Below the pieces are notes generated by a model. That model had not been told where the DNA came from and ran no database searches. It saw nothing but the letters and a program-made list of their open reading frames with translations. A program made the position numbers and the translations under genes. Of a stretch of 64,000 bases of DNA, positions 12,146 through 22,796 are shown piece after piece; position 1 is the first letter of the stretch, and each line of letters begins with the position of its first letter. The stretch comes from Emydura subglobosa (taxonomy: Eukaryota; Chordata; Testudines; Chelidae), in the NCBI GenBank assembly GCA_007922225.1, contig ML680053.1, forward strand, positions 1,649,434 to 1,713,433, read 5' to 3'.

Positions 12146-13769
12146 ACAACATGGTATGGGATTAAAAACTCCACAAAGAAAATATAGTCTCATTTTAACT
12201 CATGGGTAATATGTTTTAATCCATGTCCAGAACGGCAAACATGCTCATGAAAGATCTTACATAAATGCAGCTGTGATAATAAACCGCTGTTTTACATTCA
12301 CCACTGAATTAGCTACTTGATGTTTCTGTATTTAACGCACCTGATTGCATTGAATGATAACCCTGATCCCATTTTTAATGTTTTCATAGTATCCTTTTAT
12401 CTATTCTTTTAAAATGGAATCTCTTGAATAGAAGGCATACCCTTATTTAAATTAGTTCTTGTAACTTCACAGCTTGAATAATGCTAATATAGCTAGGATG
12501 CAAATCAATACTACATTTAGTCAAGTGTCTTTCATAGAAACAATGTTTCAAAATGCAGGACAGGCGTAGATTCTTGTTCCTAACCACATAGCAATGCGCC
12601 CCCTTGCTATGTTGCTCCTAAGTGGCTGTTGCTGTTATGGGGAGTGTTGTCTGACCAAAGGCATATGAAGAGTTAAGTGTTTCGAAAGGGCACCCACGTT
12701 GTGGGGGGAAGGGTTGGGAGGTGTAGGGTGGAGGAACTCCGAGGGAGGGAGGGAACCCTGGGTTTGGCAGGGGAGCCCTCAGTTGGCAAAAGACTGCATG
12801 AGCCCAGCTGCTGGGGACAGGCTGAGGATGCTCCTGCTGGCAGCTTCATGCCCCATCCTGGCAAGGGATAAGTGGCTGGGGAGGGTCCCGTGTGCAGCCT
12901 GTAATGGGGGCGGGGGGAGGGGTGGCTCCTAGCACGGATAGCAGAGACAGGAGAGGGGAGAAAGGGACAGGTCAGTGTCCTGGGGAGGGAGGTCCCTGAC
13001 CCCCCACTGCAGAACAGCACACCCACACCTCGCTGTCAGCAACCGAGATGGAGGGGGGACAGCTCAGTGCACAGGGGAAGGGGGTTTCCCCCATACTTCC
13101 CGCTGCAAAATTGCAACCCCCCCAAAACAAAACAAAAAACCCTGTATCTGTAAGCCAAATGCTGAGGAAGGGGAGAGGAAATCTTCCAGCTGCATCTCTG
13201 CTGCTCCCCTGACCTCAGCTTGGCCCCTCCACTCTCCCCTCTACATGTGCTGTCCACACAGGCTTCATCAGGCAGAGCAAGTGCATGGGCTGTGTGTCCT
13301 GGAGCTGCGCTGAAGGGCCAGGGTCAGGAGGGGAGTGGAGAGATGTGGTTTCGTGGGGACGACGGCCTGACGTGCCCCCCCATCTCTGCCTCGGATGTGA
13401 CATCACAACTTCACAAATGTTGCTCTTATGAGGCCACTGTGTTGCTGTTATCAAGTGGACAATTCACAGTAGGGAAAGTGTTCCTAGCGGAAATTTTGCT
13501 CGTAAGTGGCGGTTGCTCTTACAAGGTGTTGCTGCAAACAAGTGCCTACTGCCCTAAGTCTTGCTCTTGCAGTACAGTTAAAACAGCCCAACCCCCTAGT
13601 GTGGGTGTGGTTATACCACACTAAGTTGTTCCCACAGAGGAAGAGGGATAGCACATAGTGGTGTAAGATTTACACTGATATAATTGTGGTCACACTGTGG
13701 GTTGTACTGTATCACACCTCTACCAACATACTTAGTGGTTACAAAAAAAGTGTAGACCTGTAGACCAAG
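12146..13769. other. Intronic DNA with a GC-rich block
   Basis: 12146-12590 is plain AT-rich intron. 12690-13400 is clearly GC-rich, with G and C runs, and opens several overlapping frames that shadow one another. Two similar phrases near the edges, 'gttgctcctaagtggctgtt' (about 12610) and 'ttgctcgtaagtggcggttg' (about 13497), suggest a repeat-derived block rather than a gene. 13590-13765 ends in 'aaagtgtagacctg' and may contain a degraded Harbinger MITE. Confidence 0.4.
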
Positions 13770-14106
13770 GTTAAAGGAGAAGCGACATTTTTAGTTGAGA
13801 TCAGAAATACGAAGTGTTCCTGAACCAGAGAGCTACAGGAAAGCTGTTCCAGGTGGCAGGCACAGCAGAGAAGAGTCTCCCACGAGCAGTGGCAAGATTT
13901 TTGTGGAGAGTCGGATGAGGTTGGTGCTAGATGGGTAGAGGGAGAGCAGAGAGAGAGAAGGGCTGTTAGAATGTTACTTGATGGGGAAGGCAGGTGTGAA
14001 TTGCATTCAGAAATTAATGGGGAGTCAGTGAAGTGGTTTGGGATTGCGGGTGACATTTGTGCTGGCTTTGAATTACTTCAGGCAGCGGATTTTACGTGTG
14101 CTAGAG
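13770..14106. repeat. Old interspersed repeat, left part (split by hAT)
   Basis: 'ccaggtggcaggcacagcag' and 'ggagagcagagagagagaag' belong to a reptile interspersed repeat that I recognise only loosely and that may be antisense L2-like. The repeat breaks off at the hAT insertion at 14107. Similar sequence appears to continue at 15447. Confidence 0.4.
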
Positions 14107-14741
14107 CAGAGTTTCTCAAATGCGGCCACTGGGGGCTTTCCTTGCAGCCACAGGCTTCTGTTTCGGGTGGGGGACAAAGCAGTGGCCTCTCCCCTTGGGT
14201 TCACTAGCAGGGGTTGGGCCTTGCCCCCCTCTGGAGACACAAATGCTGAAAGAACAGGCAGCCGGTGAGTTCCTCACCTTCCCGGGGGGTAGGGTGGAGT
14301 TTGAGCTTCGGGCTTCAGGCCTTGGGTGGCAGGTTTTGGGCTCTGTCCACGAGGCTTCGGGCTCTGTTCCCCTGCTGTGTGGTGGCATGCGTCAGCCTCG
14401 GGTTTCAGCTGCGAAGCTTTGGGCTCTAGCCCCAGGCTCCAACCATGTGGTAGCTCTGACCCTGGTGTGTGGTGGCAGTCTCCTGCTCCCGGCTCACCAC
14501 CCTCCCATGCCCCATCATTCCACCCCCCACTGCCTCCTGCGGCCCCAGGCTTCAGCCGAGGGCTCTGTCCCCTGGCTGCAGGGTTTTGGGCTCGGGGCTT
14601 GGGGTCTTCTGCCTCAGGATGCAGCCATGCGGTAGTGGATGCTGTCCCCGGGCTCACACCCCCCATCACTCCGGCCCCTGCTGCCTCCCCTGGCTCCCCA
14701 TCAGGGCTTAATTTGTCCCTGGGCTTGCTGGAGCTGAGTAA

Positions 14742-14803
14742 GTCTGCTGTGAAAAGTGATACTTGTATGTATGTTTGTTAATATATCACTTTTCACAACA
14801 GAC
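14742..14803. repeat. Hairpin: 20-bp inverted repeat
   Basis: The arm 'gtctgctgtgaaaagtgata' (14742-14761) pairs with 'tatcacttttcacaacagac' (14784-14803) with one mismatch across a 22-base loop. It abuts the Harbinger MITE and is part of the hAT element. Confidence 0.85.
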
Positions 14804-15056
14804 TAAGACCATGTCTATATGTACCAGCACTGCAGTGGCACAGCTGCACTGATACAGCTGTGCCATTGCATCGTGTCTGGTGAAGATGGGAGAGTGCTTT
14901 CCTGTTGGTATAAAAAATCACTTCCGCAAGTGGCAGAAGCTGTGTATGCGAGCACTTATGTCGGTGTAACTTATGTTGCTCGGGGTGGAATAGTCAAGCC
15001 CCTGACCAACAAAAGTTTTGCCAATATAGGCTGTAGTGTAGTCATAGTCTTAGTAG
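14804..15056. mobile_element. PIF/Harbinger MITE nested in the hAT element
   Basis: Begins 'taagaccatgtctatatg' and ends 'tagtgtagtcatagtctta'. These ends are mutually inverted and resemble the other 'catgtctacact' MITEs here. A TTA-type duplication is plausible (taa left, tta right), but the palindromic junction makes the exact border ambiguous. Confidence 0.65.
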
Positions 15057-15068
15057 CTAGCTGGGAGA

Positions 15069-15110
15069 CTGTGAAAAGTGATGTTAATATACAGGTATCA
15101 CTTTTCACAG
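15069..15110. repeat. Second hairpin, perfect 14-bp arms
   Basis: 'ctgtgaaaagtgat' (15069-15082) pairs exactly with 'atcacttttcacag' (15097-15110). The arms repeat those of the hairpin at 14742-14803, so the nested MITE is bracketed by two copies of one hairpin. Confidence 0.85.
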
Positions 15111-15446
15111 CAGCAGACTTAATAGCTGGCAAGTCTTTATTTGAAAAGAAAAAAAGGCAACCAAAAAAGACAAGAACTGCAAAGCACCTTATTTGTGTTT
15201 CTATTCTGTTTAGGCCCAGTAAAGAATAAAGACAATTGTACATTATTTTTATTATTGAGTTTGCAAAAAAAAAAAAAATCTACATAAATAAGTTACAATG
15301 ATATGGACATGTAGATGTGCATATTTATTTGTTTTCTAAAGTTAATTAAGTATTACAGGAAAAATTATCAGCGCAGCCACCAGCAAGAGTTGGTGGCTGC
15401 ACCCTGAGGCCACCAAAAATTTGTTGTGAGAACCTCTGTGCTAGAG

Positions 15447-15580
15447 TCTGGACTGCTGGAATTTTAGGAGAAAATAGGGACTTGACATTTGTCCAGGTGA
15501 GAAGAGATGAAAGCAAAGACTAGGGTTTCATCAAAAGTGGGGTCAACACATTGGCCTACATGACAGGTGGAAGAAGATAA
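15447..15580. repeat. Old interspersed repeat, right part
   Basis: 'tctggactgctggaatttta' and 'gtccaggtgagaagagatga' appear to continue the repeat interrupted at 14106. The continuity is inferred. Confidence 0.35.
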
Positions 15581-15989
15581 ACTTCAGGGTCTAGGATGAT
15601 GCCCTAGCCAAATTTTACAAACATAAGGTGTACAGTTAAAGGAAGAGTTTAAATTATACTATTTGCGTATCTGAGGATCAAGCTTCAAATAACTGAAAAT
15701 TTGTCAAGAAACTATTGGAACTTGAATATAATGTAATGTCAGAAGGTCTGCTCATGTTTAGAGAAGGATTTGGGCTGAAGACAATTAACATGATATTATA
15801 CATAATGAATTTTAAGAGGTGATTTTCAGATTGAGGAAGAAGTGTATCTTGCTGGTTTATCTTTCTTCAGTGTTCACATTCACTTGCTCTTGGTTCTATA
15901 CTTTCCTTTGTGAAAGAAATCATTTTTAGTCTGTACAAAGACTCGAAGGAGAAACTTCCATTCCACCTCCAAAGAAATGTGCAGGGAGC

Positions 15990-16105
15990 CACATATTTCA
16001 AAGTGCTTAAGTGACTTATGAACACAAGTCCCTTTTTCAAAAGTGACTTAGGCACGTAGGAGCCTAAATCTCATGGAATGGCAAAGGGAAAGTCAATTTG
16101 AACCA
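15990..16105. repeat. Palindromic repeat with 'gacttaggc' phrases
   Basis: 'caaaagtgacttaggcacg' and 'ggagcctaaatct' inverted against 'gtgcttaagtgacttatg' recall a common reptile short repeat with reiterated 'cttaggcacctaag' palindromes. Degraded. Confidence 0.4.
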
Positions 16106-16481
16106 AGATCTAAAATTAAACAGGTACTGTTCCTCTCTGGGTCATCCAGAATTATCCATGTGGAGCATGATACACCCAGTTTTGAAGTATTAAATTTATT
16201 CATTTAGACTTACAAGAGCCACAAAGAAATGCCTCTCATAATTATTTAAAAGCACAACTAATATAAACATACTTGTATACAACACTTTGTGTTTAGAAGG
16301 ACACTAACCATTTGAAACCTAATTCATTAACAAAAAAGGTGAAAAGTATTTTCAGGTATTAGTGCATGTTCCAGAGTCCCCTTTGCCAAAATTTGTGGTT
16401 TTACAATAGCATTATCCTACTCACAATATTTTTCTCTCCCCAGTTGTTATATGAAATACGCAAACCCAGGGAAGAAGTTGC

Positions 16482-16592
16482 CCTAAGGCCCAAGCCTGCA
16501 AACACACACTGGAGTAGTCCGGTTGAGTTCAATGGGACTGCTTAGGTGTGTCAGATTGCTCATGCACATAAACATTTGCAGAATCAGGGCCT
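16482..16592. repeat. Palindromic interspersed repeat
   Basis: Left 'caagcctgcaaacacacact', centre 'gagttcaatgggactgc', right 'atttgcagaatcagggcctc'. It is the best preserved of the family also seen at 5058 and 6236. Confidence 0.6.
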
Positions 16593-17884
16593 CACTGACT
16601 CTGTTGGGAAACCGTGAAAATGACTACACACACGGTGTTGTCAAACACACAAAATAAAGAAAACAGGAAAAGAAGAGATTTTTCATATATAGTAATGTTA
16701 GGCGGTGGTAATTTAAAAAAGAAAAGAAAAAGGTAGCTTTAAAAAAAAAAAAAAAAGTCAAGCTGAAGTGATTTTGAAGTTGCTGGTGCCCTTGTTTAAC
16801 CATTGAGGACAGAGAGAACCTTGGCAGCAGCCTTTTCTGATTCTCAGAGCTTGGCAGCAGCAGTATATAGTGCTGAGTTTCACACTCATTTCATCACGCT
16901 GTCTTGAGGCACTCTTTTGTTCAGTGAGGCGAGAGCACCGGAGTGTAACTCTGCAGCCACTTAATAGCATGGAAAGTTCAAGCTCAGCATTCCCCACACA
17001 GAGAAGACTGTGTGTACTACTTTGAAATCTCCCAAGTAAACCTCTTTTGACTGACACATTGGCCTGCTGAGTGATGTGATGCAGACTCATAGGCTGCCCT
17101 CTCTTGTATTTCTATTTACACTTCCTCTGAAGTAATTTCCCAGTGTGATGGAAGGATGTCATGCACTTTGGCTGGAAAGATAAAATAGATAAAAATGTAA
17201 CCAGGTTACAGCAGGGAAGTATCCCGAGGTTGTTTGCCAGCAGGTGCTTCCCATGACATTCCTTCTGGAATTCTTACTACTTCAGCTGTTTGGTAAAGAG
17301 TCTCAGCAGCTTCTAAGCAACCGAGTATCAGCACCATGGGAACTGAAAAACTGTGGAAGATGCATATAGAGGAGCCATGCTTTTGTTCGCCTGTTAAACA
17401 GTTAATTTCTGGTAGTCTTTTTATTGTGTATTCATGGCCACATGTAAATGCCACAAAATGGCTGTGCTGAAATAGGTTTAATTTTACTAATCCTGTTTTA
17501 TTCTTATTTCATTGTAACTTTGCAAAAGCCATAATGAATTTGAATTGTATAGTTGAATGTTACAGTCTCATGGAATGTGTTGGAAGCCACCCTGAATATA
17601 TTTAAAACTAGTTGTGGATTTTTTTTATGTGAAATGCAGTTCACATTCACTCAGTCACACGATCTTGAAATAAAAGTCCTGCGTACCAAACAGGGAAGGA
17701 AGTATAAACCTCTATTCCTGCGGCATGCTCATAATGTGAGTGCAATTGTTTTATCTGTGCCAAAGAGGAACTTTTCTTTAATGAGGACTCAGTAGAGGAA
17801 TTTAGTTCTACTCATTTTTATTGTTTATACTGCACCCAAAGTGTGCTAATTGCTTGAAATGGTGTTTTTGAAATTATTAGCATT

Positions 17885-18090
17885 TTATATTGTGGTAGCA
17901 TGTAGAGGCCCCAACTGAAATTCGGGCCCTGTACAAAGACAGATAAGGCGTGGAAGGGGAAACAGGTACAGAGAGGTGAAGTAACTTGCTCAAGATTATG
18001 CAGCAGGTGAGTGGCAGAGCTGGGAATAGAATTCAGGTCTCCTGAGTCCCAATCCGTTGCCCTAGCCCTTAGACCACATTGCCTCCGAAT
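17885..18090 (-). repeat. MIR-type SINE, reverse orientation
   Basis: 'gagaggtgaagtaacttgct' and 'agcaggtgagtggcagagct' with 'ggaatagaattcaggtctcc' is the classic reversed MIR order. The far end carries 'ccctagcccttagaccacat', typical of the tRNA-like head. Confidence 0.8.
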
Positions 18091-18617
18091 GGATGTGTTT
18101 TGTAGATGTCAGCCTTAGGCCACTGGCATTGCAGACCTCTCAAATATGAGTGACCTCCAAAGAGTTTAGCAAAGGACAAAAATTCATAGGTCATTTTTTC
18201 ACCCTATGAAGATACGTGGTTATACCAGTGAATGTGATAGACATACCGAGCTAGATTATAACAGCTACACCGCCCCATAAGCAGACCAGACAACAAATCT
18301 CTGCAGACAGACCTCCCTTGCTTCCACTTTGCACCTTTTGGTGGAGCAGCTACTCTGGTCAGTGAGCATGGGGTTGGAGCCAAGGTTCCTACCACTCCCC
18401 CTACACTTGCAGCTAGGAGTATTGGATGAGAAGCCCCTGCTTTTCCCACCACAGCCAGTCACAGTTGGCGTGGGGCTGAGCAGGGAAGGAAGGAGGAGCC
18501 TTGCTTTCTTGCATGGTTAAGTAAGGGCTGTGAGAGTTTAGTCTTTTGTACAGTCCCTTTGTATAGCCCTTGCAGTAGTAGATATGTGGTCTCGCTCTAT
18601 ACGTTTGGCTTTATCTA
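18091..18617. other. Intronic DNA, no gene seen
   Basis: No recognisable repeat or exon. Confidence 0.45.
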
Positions 18618-19700
18618 GTTCTTCTTCAAATGATTGCACGTGTACATTCCACTTCAGGTGTGGGCAGAGGCAGAGATTTTTCCCTTCACAGTACCTCTCA
18701 GGATGACGCATGTGCCGTCTGCTGCCTTGTGCATCATGGTATAAGGGGTAGGTGTGCTCCTGACCCCACTCGGTTCCTTCTTACTGTCCGTGATCTATAG
18801 TTGAAGCCCGTCAGCTGTTTCTGCAAGTTTTCTCTCCTTACAGGGAATTGATCGTATCTTGTTGTTAATACATGGTGCTTGTTAGTAGTTACTTGTTTAG
18901 ATTGATATAAGTTTTGTTGTTTTTCTTTGTTATTTAGTGGAGCAGCAGTTCCTTCTTGTTATGGAGTGCTGACACCCGGTACTGGGGTATGCCTCAGTCT
19001 CCGGGATTTAGGCCTTGTGCTGGCTGCAAAAGATCCATCTCCGTAAGAGAACCTCATTCCACCTGCCTAAAGTGCCTTGGTGAGGGATTGCTGCCAAATT
19101 TGTAAAGACTAAGCCCAAAATAAAGAGAGACAGAGGAGCGAGGCGGAGCCACATCCTTAAGGAGGCTGCCTTGTGTCTTGCTCCTGAGTCTTCCCACTCG
19201 GGGAGCTCACCAAATGTTTTGACATCGGTGAGTAGTGCCCTTCCGGATATTACCTCAGAGCAGCGGCATTGTTCCCCTTTCCTGTGCCATGGAAGAAACA
19301 CAAGATGTCAGAAACATCCAAGGAGCCAAGACTTAGCTCAACTAGATGATCTAGGTCCCTGGTTCCATCCTCCAGTAAGCACTCAGGAGGGCAGGGGAAG
19401 GAGTTATCTGGCAAGAGATATTCCCTAGCCCGGACTTCTTTGCGTAAGGGATCACTGACTATGGCAGCAGTACCTGGGCCATTGATATAGACGTCTGCCA
19501 TGGCACCGACTACTTCTGTGCAACATCATCAGCAACAAGAAAGTCTCTTGGTAAAGAGAGGCGCTGCTTCTCTCGATATCCTTGGTGAGGTTGTCCAGGG
19601 GAGTTGCCATTGTCTTGTGGACATTCTGGGTTCCCCAGGGCCATCTAGAGTGACTCTCCCTATCATTGAGGCCCTCCAGGAGCCTAGAAGGTTGCCTAGG
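18618..19700 (+). mobile_element. DIRS-like retrotransposon, 5' fragment
   Basis: The opening resembles the left terminal repeat of the better DIRS-like copy at 32745: an 'agatttttcccttcac' block and 'ggttccttcttactgtccgt' here, against 'agatttttcccttagtg' and 'gttacttcttactgcccgtg' there. At about 19000-19115 a broken frame gives GFRPCAGCKR, a gap, then HSTCLKCLGE. This is the CxxC...C..C zinc-binding gag-type block also present at 33105-33200. Reverse transcriptase and recombinase are absent. Later parts (19300-19700) are serine- and proline-rich when translated, as gag often is. The 3' limit is uncertain. Confidence 0.6.
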
Positions 19701-20439
19701 CAATCTTAACTCTGCATTTCCTGGTTTTCAGAAGTTTGAGTTTTGCACAGTTCATCATTCTGCAAGGGGATGGCCGTCCACCAAGCAGCCTTTACTCTAC
19801 ATTAATTTCTTTTGCTATTGAATGTCTAGATTTTTTTTAACAGGAAATGTCGGCATGAGTTAGTAGTCAGTGAGGCAGCTCTACATATGTCCCACAATTT
19901 GCATACTGAGCTAGGCCCCTGTGTGCATACATCAACTGGGCACACTAGCACTGTTTCAGCATGCCTCACCAGCCATGCCCCTGACGCACTCACTCTGCTC
20001 CCCCTCCAGCCTGGCCCCATCTCTACCACTGTACCCAGGGTACACCCACCGCAAGCAGGGAACGCATCTCCCTGAAGTCTTCACTCCCTGCTATGCAGAC
20101 TTTTCTATTGTTGTTATTTCTGTCCTCCTGTGACACGACTCACATGCAGTGTCTAGAGTGAAGGACAGTTATATTGCAGTGGAATAGTGTTCCTGGGCAT
20201 GTTTCAGAATAGTTGGAGGGTGGAGTTTGTGGCAGGGCTGAAGAGAAAATGACAGAGTTTCTGTTCCAAAATACTGACAATTTTATGTTTGAGAGAAAGA
20301 TCCATTAACCCCTATCCAATAGGTTTACCCCATCTCTGAGAAACAGATTTGTTGTGCTTTTGTAGTGTTTCTGTGCCAGAGAGTACATTTTTTCTGGTCA
20401 GCCACGAGCCCTCCACTTTTCCAATTAATGTTTTTCCAA
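19701..20439. other. Unassigned intronic DNA
   Basis: C-rich stretch at 19910-20080 opens short frames. I recognise no family. It could be the continuation of the DIRS fragment or of the element carrying the SGNH relic. Confidence 0.35.
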
Positions 20440-20830
20440 CGGCTTTCATATTGTTGCTGTAGTGATTATTCAGACACTCAGGCAAGTCAGAGAAAACTAT
20501 CTCAGCTCCTGGTTGCGTATCTCTGAGGTGGCCAGATATAACTTCTCCTTCTCATACGCTGTATGAGTTTACACCAAGAATAAGACCCAGATCATTTCTG
20601 CCCGAGTGAATCACAACATCTGGTAAATCACAATCTCTTAAGCCAATGGTTAGATGCTGTAGGATGGGCTGAGCATGATGGCAATGCAGGACGTCTGTGG
20701 TCACCCAGATCGGCTGTAGTCAGCAATCCGCATGTCATGGTGTGCTCTTTGCTCTCCCACTAACTTCTGCAGCCTTGTGAGCCAAGGATCGCCCAGTATT
20801 CGTATGTTGGCCATCTTGGCAGCTCACACA
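20440..20830 (-). pseudogene. Decayed SGNH/GDSL-hydrolase-like frame of a retroelement
   Basis: On the minus strand, 20818 downward reads MANIRILGDPWLTRLQKLVG. LGDPW sits where SGNH hydrolases of vertebrate retroelements have an LG(H/D)S(W) nucleophile block, but the serine is proline here. In another frame around 20586-20625 the strand reads DLPDVVIHSGRNDLG, which matches the conserved V.H.G.NDL block. A third piece, AEIVFSDLP, lies near 20480-20510 where such proteins have VWSDIIPR. Order and spacing fit one domain of about 120-130 residues broken by at least one frameshift and stop. Such esterase-like modules occur in CR1 ORF1 and near tyrosine-recombinase elements; I cannot tell which carried this one. 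Confidence 0.45.
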
Positions 20831-21825
20831 TTTCTTTTCCCTCAGCAGTCAAGGTACCTGTGCTAGCATTTTCAAATCTCTGTGTTTTTGGAATCCCCAC
20901 ATTAATTTGCCCTCAGATCAAGAAGTTGCCACTTCCTCCCCATCCCTGCAGGGGGCGAGTAAAATAGATTGTGTCAAACAATCCATTCAAGGCTTGCCTG
21001 CCACCCATCCTCATTGCCCACCCCCTCTGCATACACAACCGCCTCTCTTTGTGTTCCCCCCACACCCGCAAATCCTCTGTCTCTGGTTCCTCCCTACCCA
21101 ATATAACAAACTGTTGTAATATAACAGAGACAACTTGTAGCAAGCAATAGGAGTTATTTGCTCTTTATTGCATAGGTTGACAAAAGTTCAGGTCAGAAAT
21201 ATCAGTGGCAGGGGGTTCCCCAGGAGCATCGGAGTATTGGCACATATCCTTTGAATTACCCACGGAACCATAAAGGGGTTGCAGAGAAACCCTCTCAGTT
21301 ACTAAATCCTTCCAGACTGCACATTTCTGCAAGGAAAGAAGTGCTCATGTTCTTAAATACCATTCACAATATGGGTCCCCCGAAGACTCAGTGGGTGCCA
21401 TGTACTGCCTTGGGTAAAAACTGGCCGCTTGAGAGCATTTTGAACCAAGTCACAGCAATAGTTGGATCTCTAGCTATGCATGGAAAACCCCCACTTAGAA
21501 ACTTTTTGAAAGATGGCTATTTTTTTTCAGGGCTTATATCTCTGGAACCTCTGGCTCAAATGACCCCAAATCTGGGTCACGAACCCTACTCTGCACTCCC
21601 ATGAGCCATAGCAAATTTCAAGCAAGTCTATAAAAGCATGCAGATTTTAGAGCACTTAGAAACATTTTTCTTTAAACAGGAAGGATAGAGGGTCGAATGG
21701 GGAGAGAGGGGAAGGGCTCCTCTGTGCATCCTCCTGCAGCATAAGAGGCTCTGAAAGGTGTGAACAGGTTCATTCATCTCAATGTGGTGTTTTCAGTTGA
21801 ATGAGAACACCCCATGGAGATGAAT
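20831..21825. other. Unassigned intronic DNA
   Basis: No recognisable gene. 20920-21110 is C-rich. The 117-codon frame at 21251-21604 shows no domain. Confidence 0.4.
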
Positions 21826-22325
21826 ATAAGAACCACACTGGGTCAGACCAATCATCCATTTAGCTCAGTATCCTGTTTTCTGACAGTGGCCATTGCCAGA
21901 TGCTTCATAGACAAATGAACAGAACAGGACAATTTCAAGTGATCCGTCCCCTGTTGTCCAGTCCCAGCTTCTGGCTTTTGGACATTTAGGGACACCCAGA
22001 GCATAGGATTGCCACCATGACCATCTTGGCTAACAGCCATTGATGGATCTATCCTCCAGGAATGTATCTAGTTCTTTTTTGAACCCAGTTATACTTCTAG
22101 CCTACACGTCATCCCCTGACAATACGTTCCACAGGTTGACTGTGTGTTGTGTGAAGTACTACTTTTGTTGGTTTTAAACCGCTGCCTATTAATTTAATTG
22201 GGTGACCCTCGGTTCTAGTGTTTTGTGAAGGGGTAAATAACACTTCCCCATTAATTTTCTTCACGATTTTATAGATCTCTATCATCCCCCCAGGCATCTC
22301 TTTTTTAAACTGAACAGTCTCCATC
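21826..22325 (-). mobile_element. CR1-like LINE 3' end, reverse
   Basis: Opens with 'aagaaccacactgggtcaga' and contains 'gttccacaggttgactgtgt', 'taacacttccccattaattt' and 'atcatccccccaggcatctc'. These are the reversed 3' UTR and ORF2 C-terminus of a CR1-like family. 61612-61975 is a second copy of the same family. Confidence 0.75.
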
Positions 22326-22351
22326 ATAAGCTGACCTAACCTCTGGTGTAG

Positions 22352-22496
22352 ACATGGACCCAGCTACCATCTTTTGGGGGCGTGGATTAACTACAGTGAC
22401 AGGAGACTCCTCCTGTAGCTGTAGTGTCTGCACTGAAGTGCAATGGTGGCACAATCCTAGCTGTGCCGCTGTAGAGATTTAAGTGTAGACATAGCC
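22352..22496. mobile_element. Harbinger MITE fragment
   Basis: Ends 'aagtgtagacatagcc' and contains 'gtgcaatggtggcacaatcc', shared with the 7894 copy ('gtgcaccggtggtgcaactg'). The left end is missing, replaced by the CR1-like element. Confidence 0.6.
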
Positions 22497-22796
22497 ATAG
22501 TAACACAAAATACTGCCTGAGAGCAAGAGGGAGAAGTGGCAATCACTGTGGGAACCATAAACTCTGTCCTGATAAATCAGTGTAAATCCCCAGCAATAAT
22601 ATTTCATATAAATAGGTTTTTGCAATGATGTTGCTTGTTAATCTTTTTAAGAAACTTTCCATTGTGTATTTCTGAAGCCACTTCAGCACCGACTTATTCC
22701 AGTCAGTGTTATAAATACGTTTCTTTGGATTCTGTAGCATTTTTCTTTGCCTTGTTTTTACATCCCTAGTCTTCTTTTTGTTACAACACTAACTTG

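Larger units (their letters stand above)
14107..15438. mobile_element. hAT-type DNA transposon, 1332 bp, exact 8-bp TSD
   Basis: The terminal repeats are 'cagagtttctca' on the left and 'tgagaacctctg' on the right, which pair with one mismatch. They are flanked by perfect 8-bp duplications 'tgctagag' at 14099-14106 and 15439-15446, the size typical of hAT elements. No transposase domain is visible, so it is non-autonomous. 14200-14720 is GC-rich with reiterated 'gggct(t/c)' phrases that open long but meaningless frames. The right third holds two hairpins, a nested Harbinger MITE, an A run at about 15267-15280 and AT-rich DNA. Confidence 0.85.
15581..17884. other. Intronic DNA, no gene seen
   Basis: Apart from the two short repeats listed separately and an A run at 16741-16756, I see no coding or repeat structure. 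The 110-codon minus-strand frame at 16758-17090 has no recognisable domain. Confidence 0.45.

Noticed and set aside
14120..14781. Frames of 131-171 codons on both strands
   Set aside because: They lie wholly inside the hAT element's GC-rich repeats and overlap each other in several phases.
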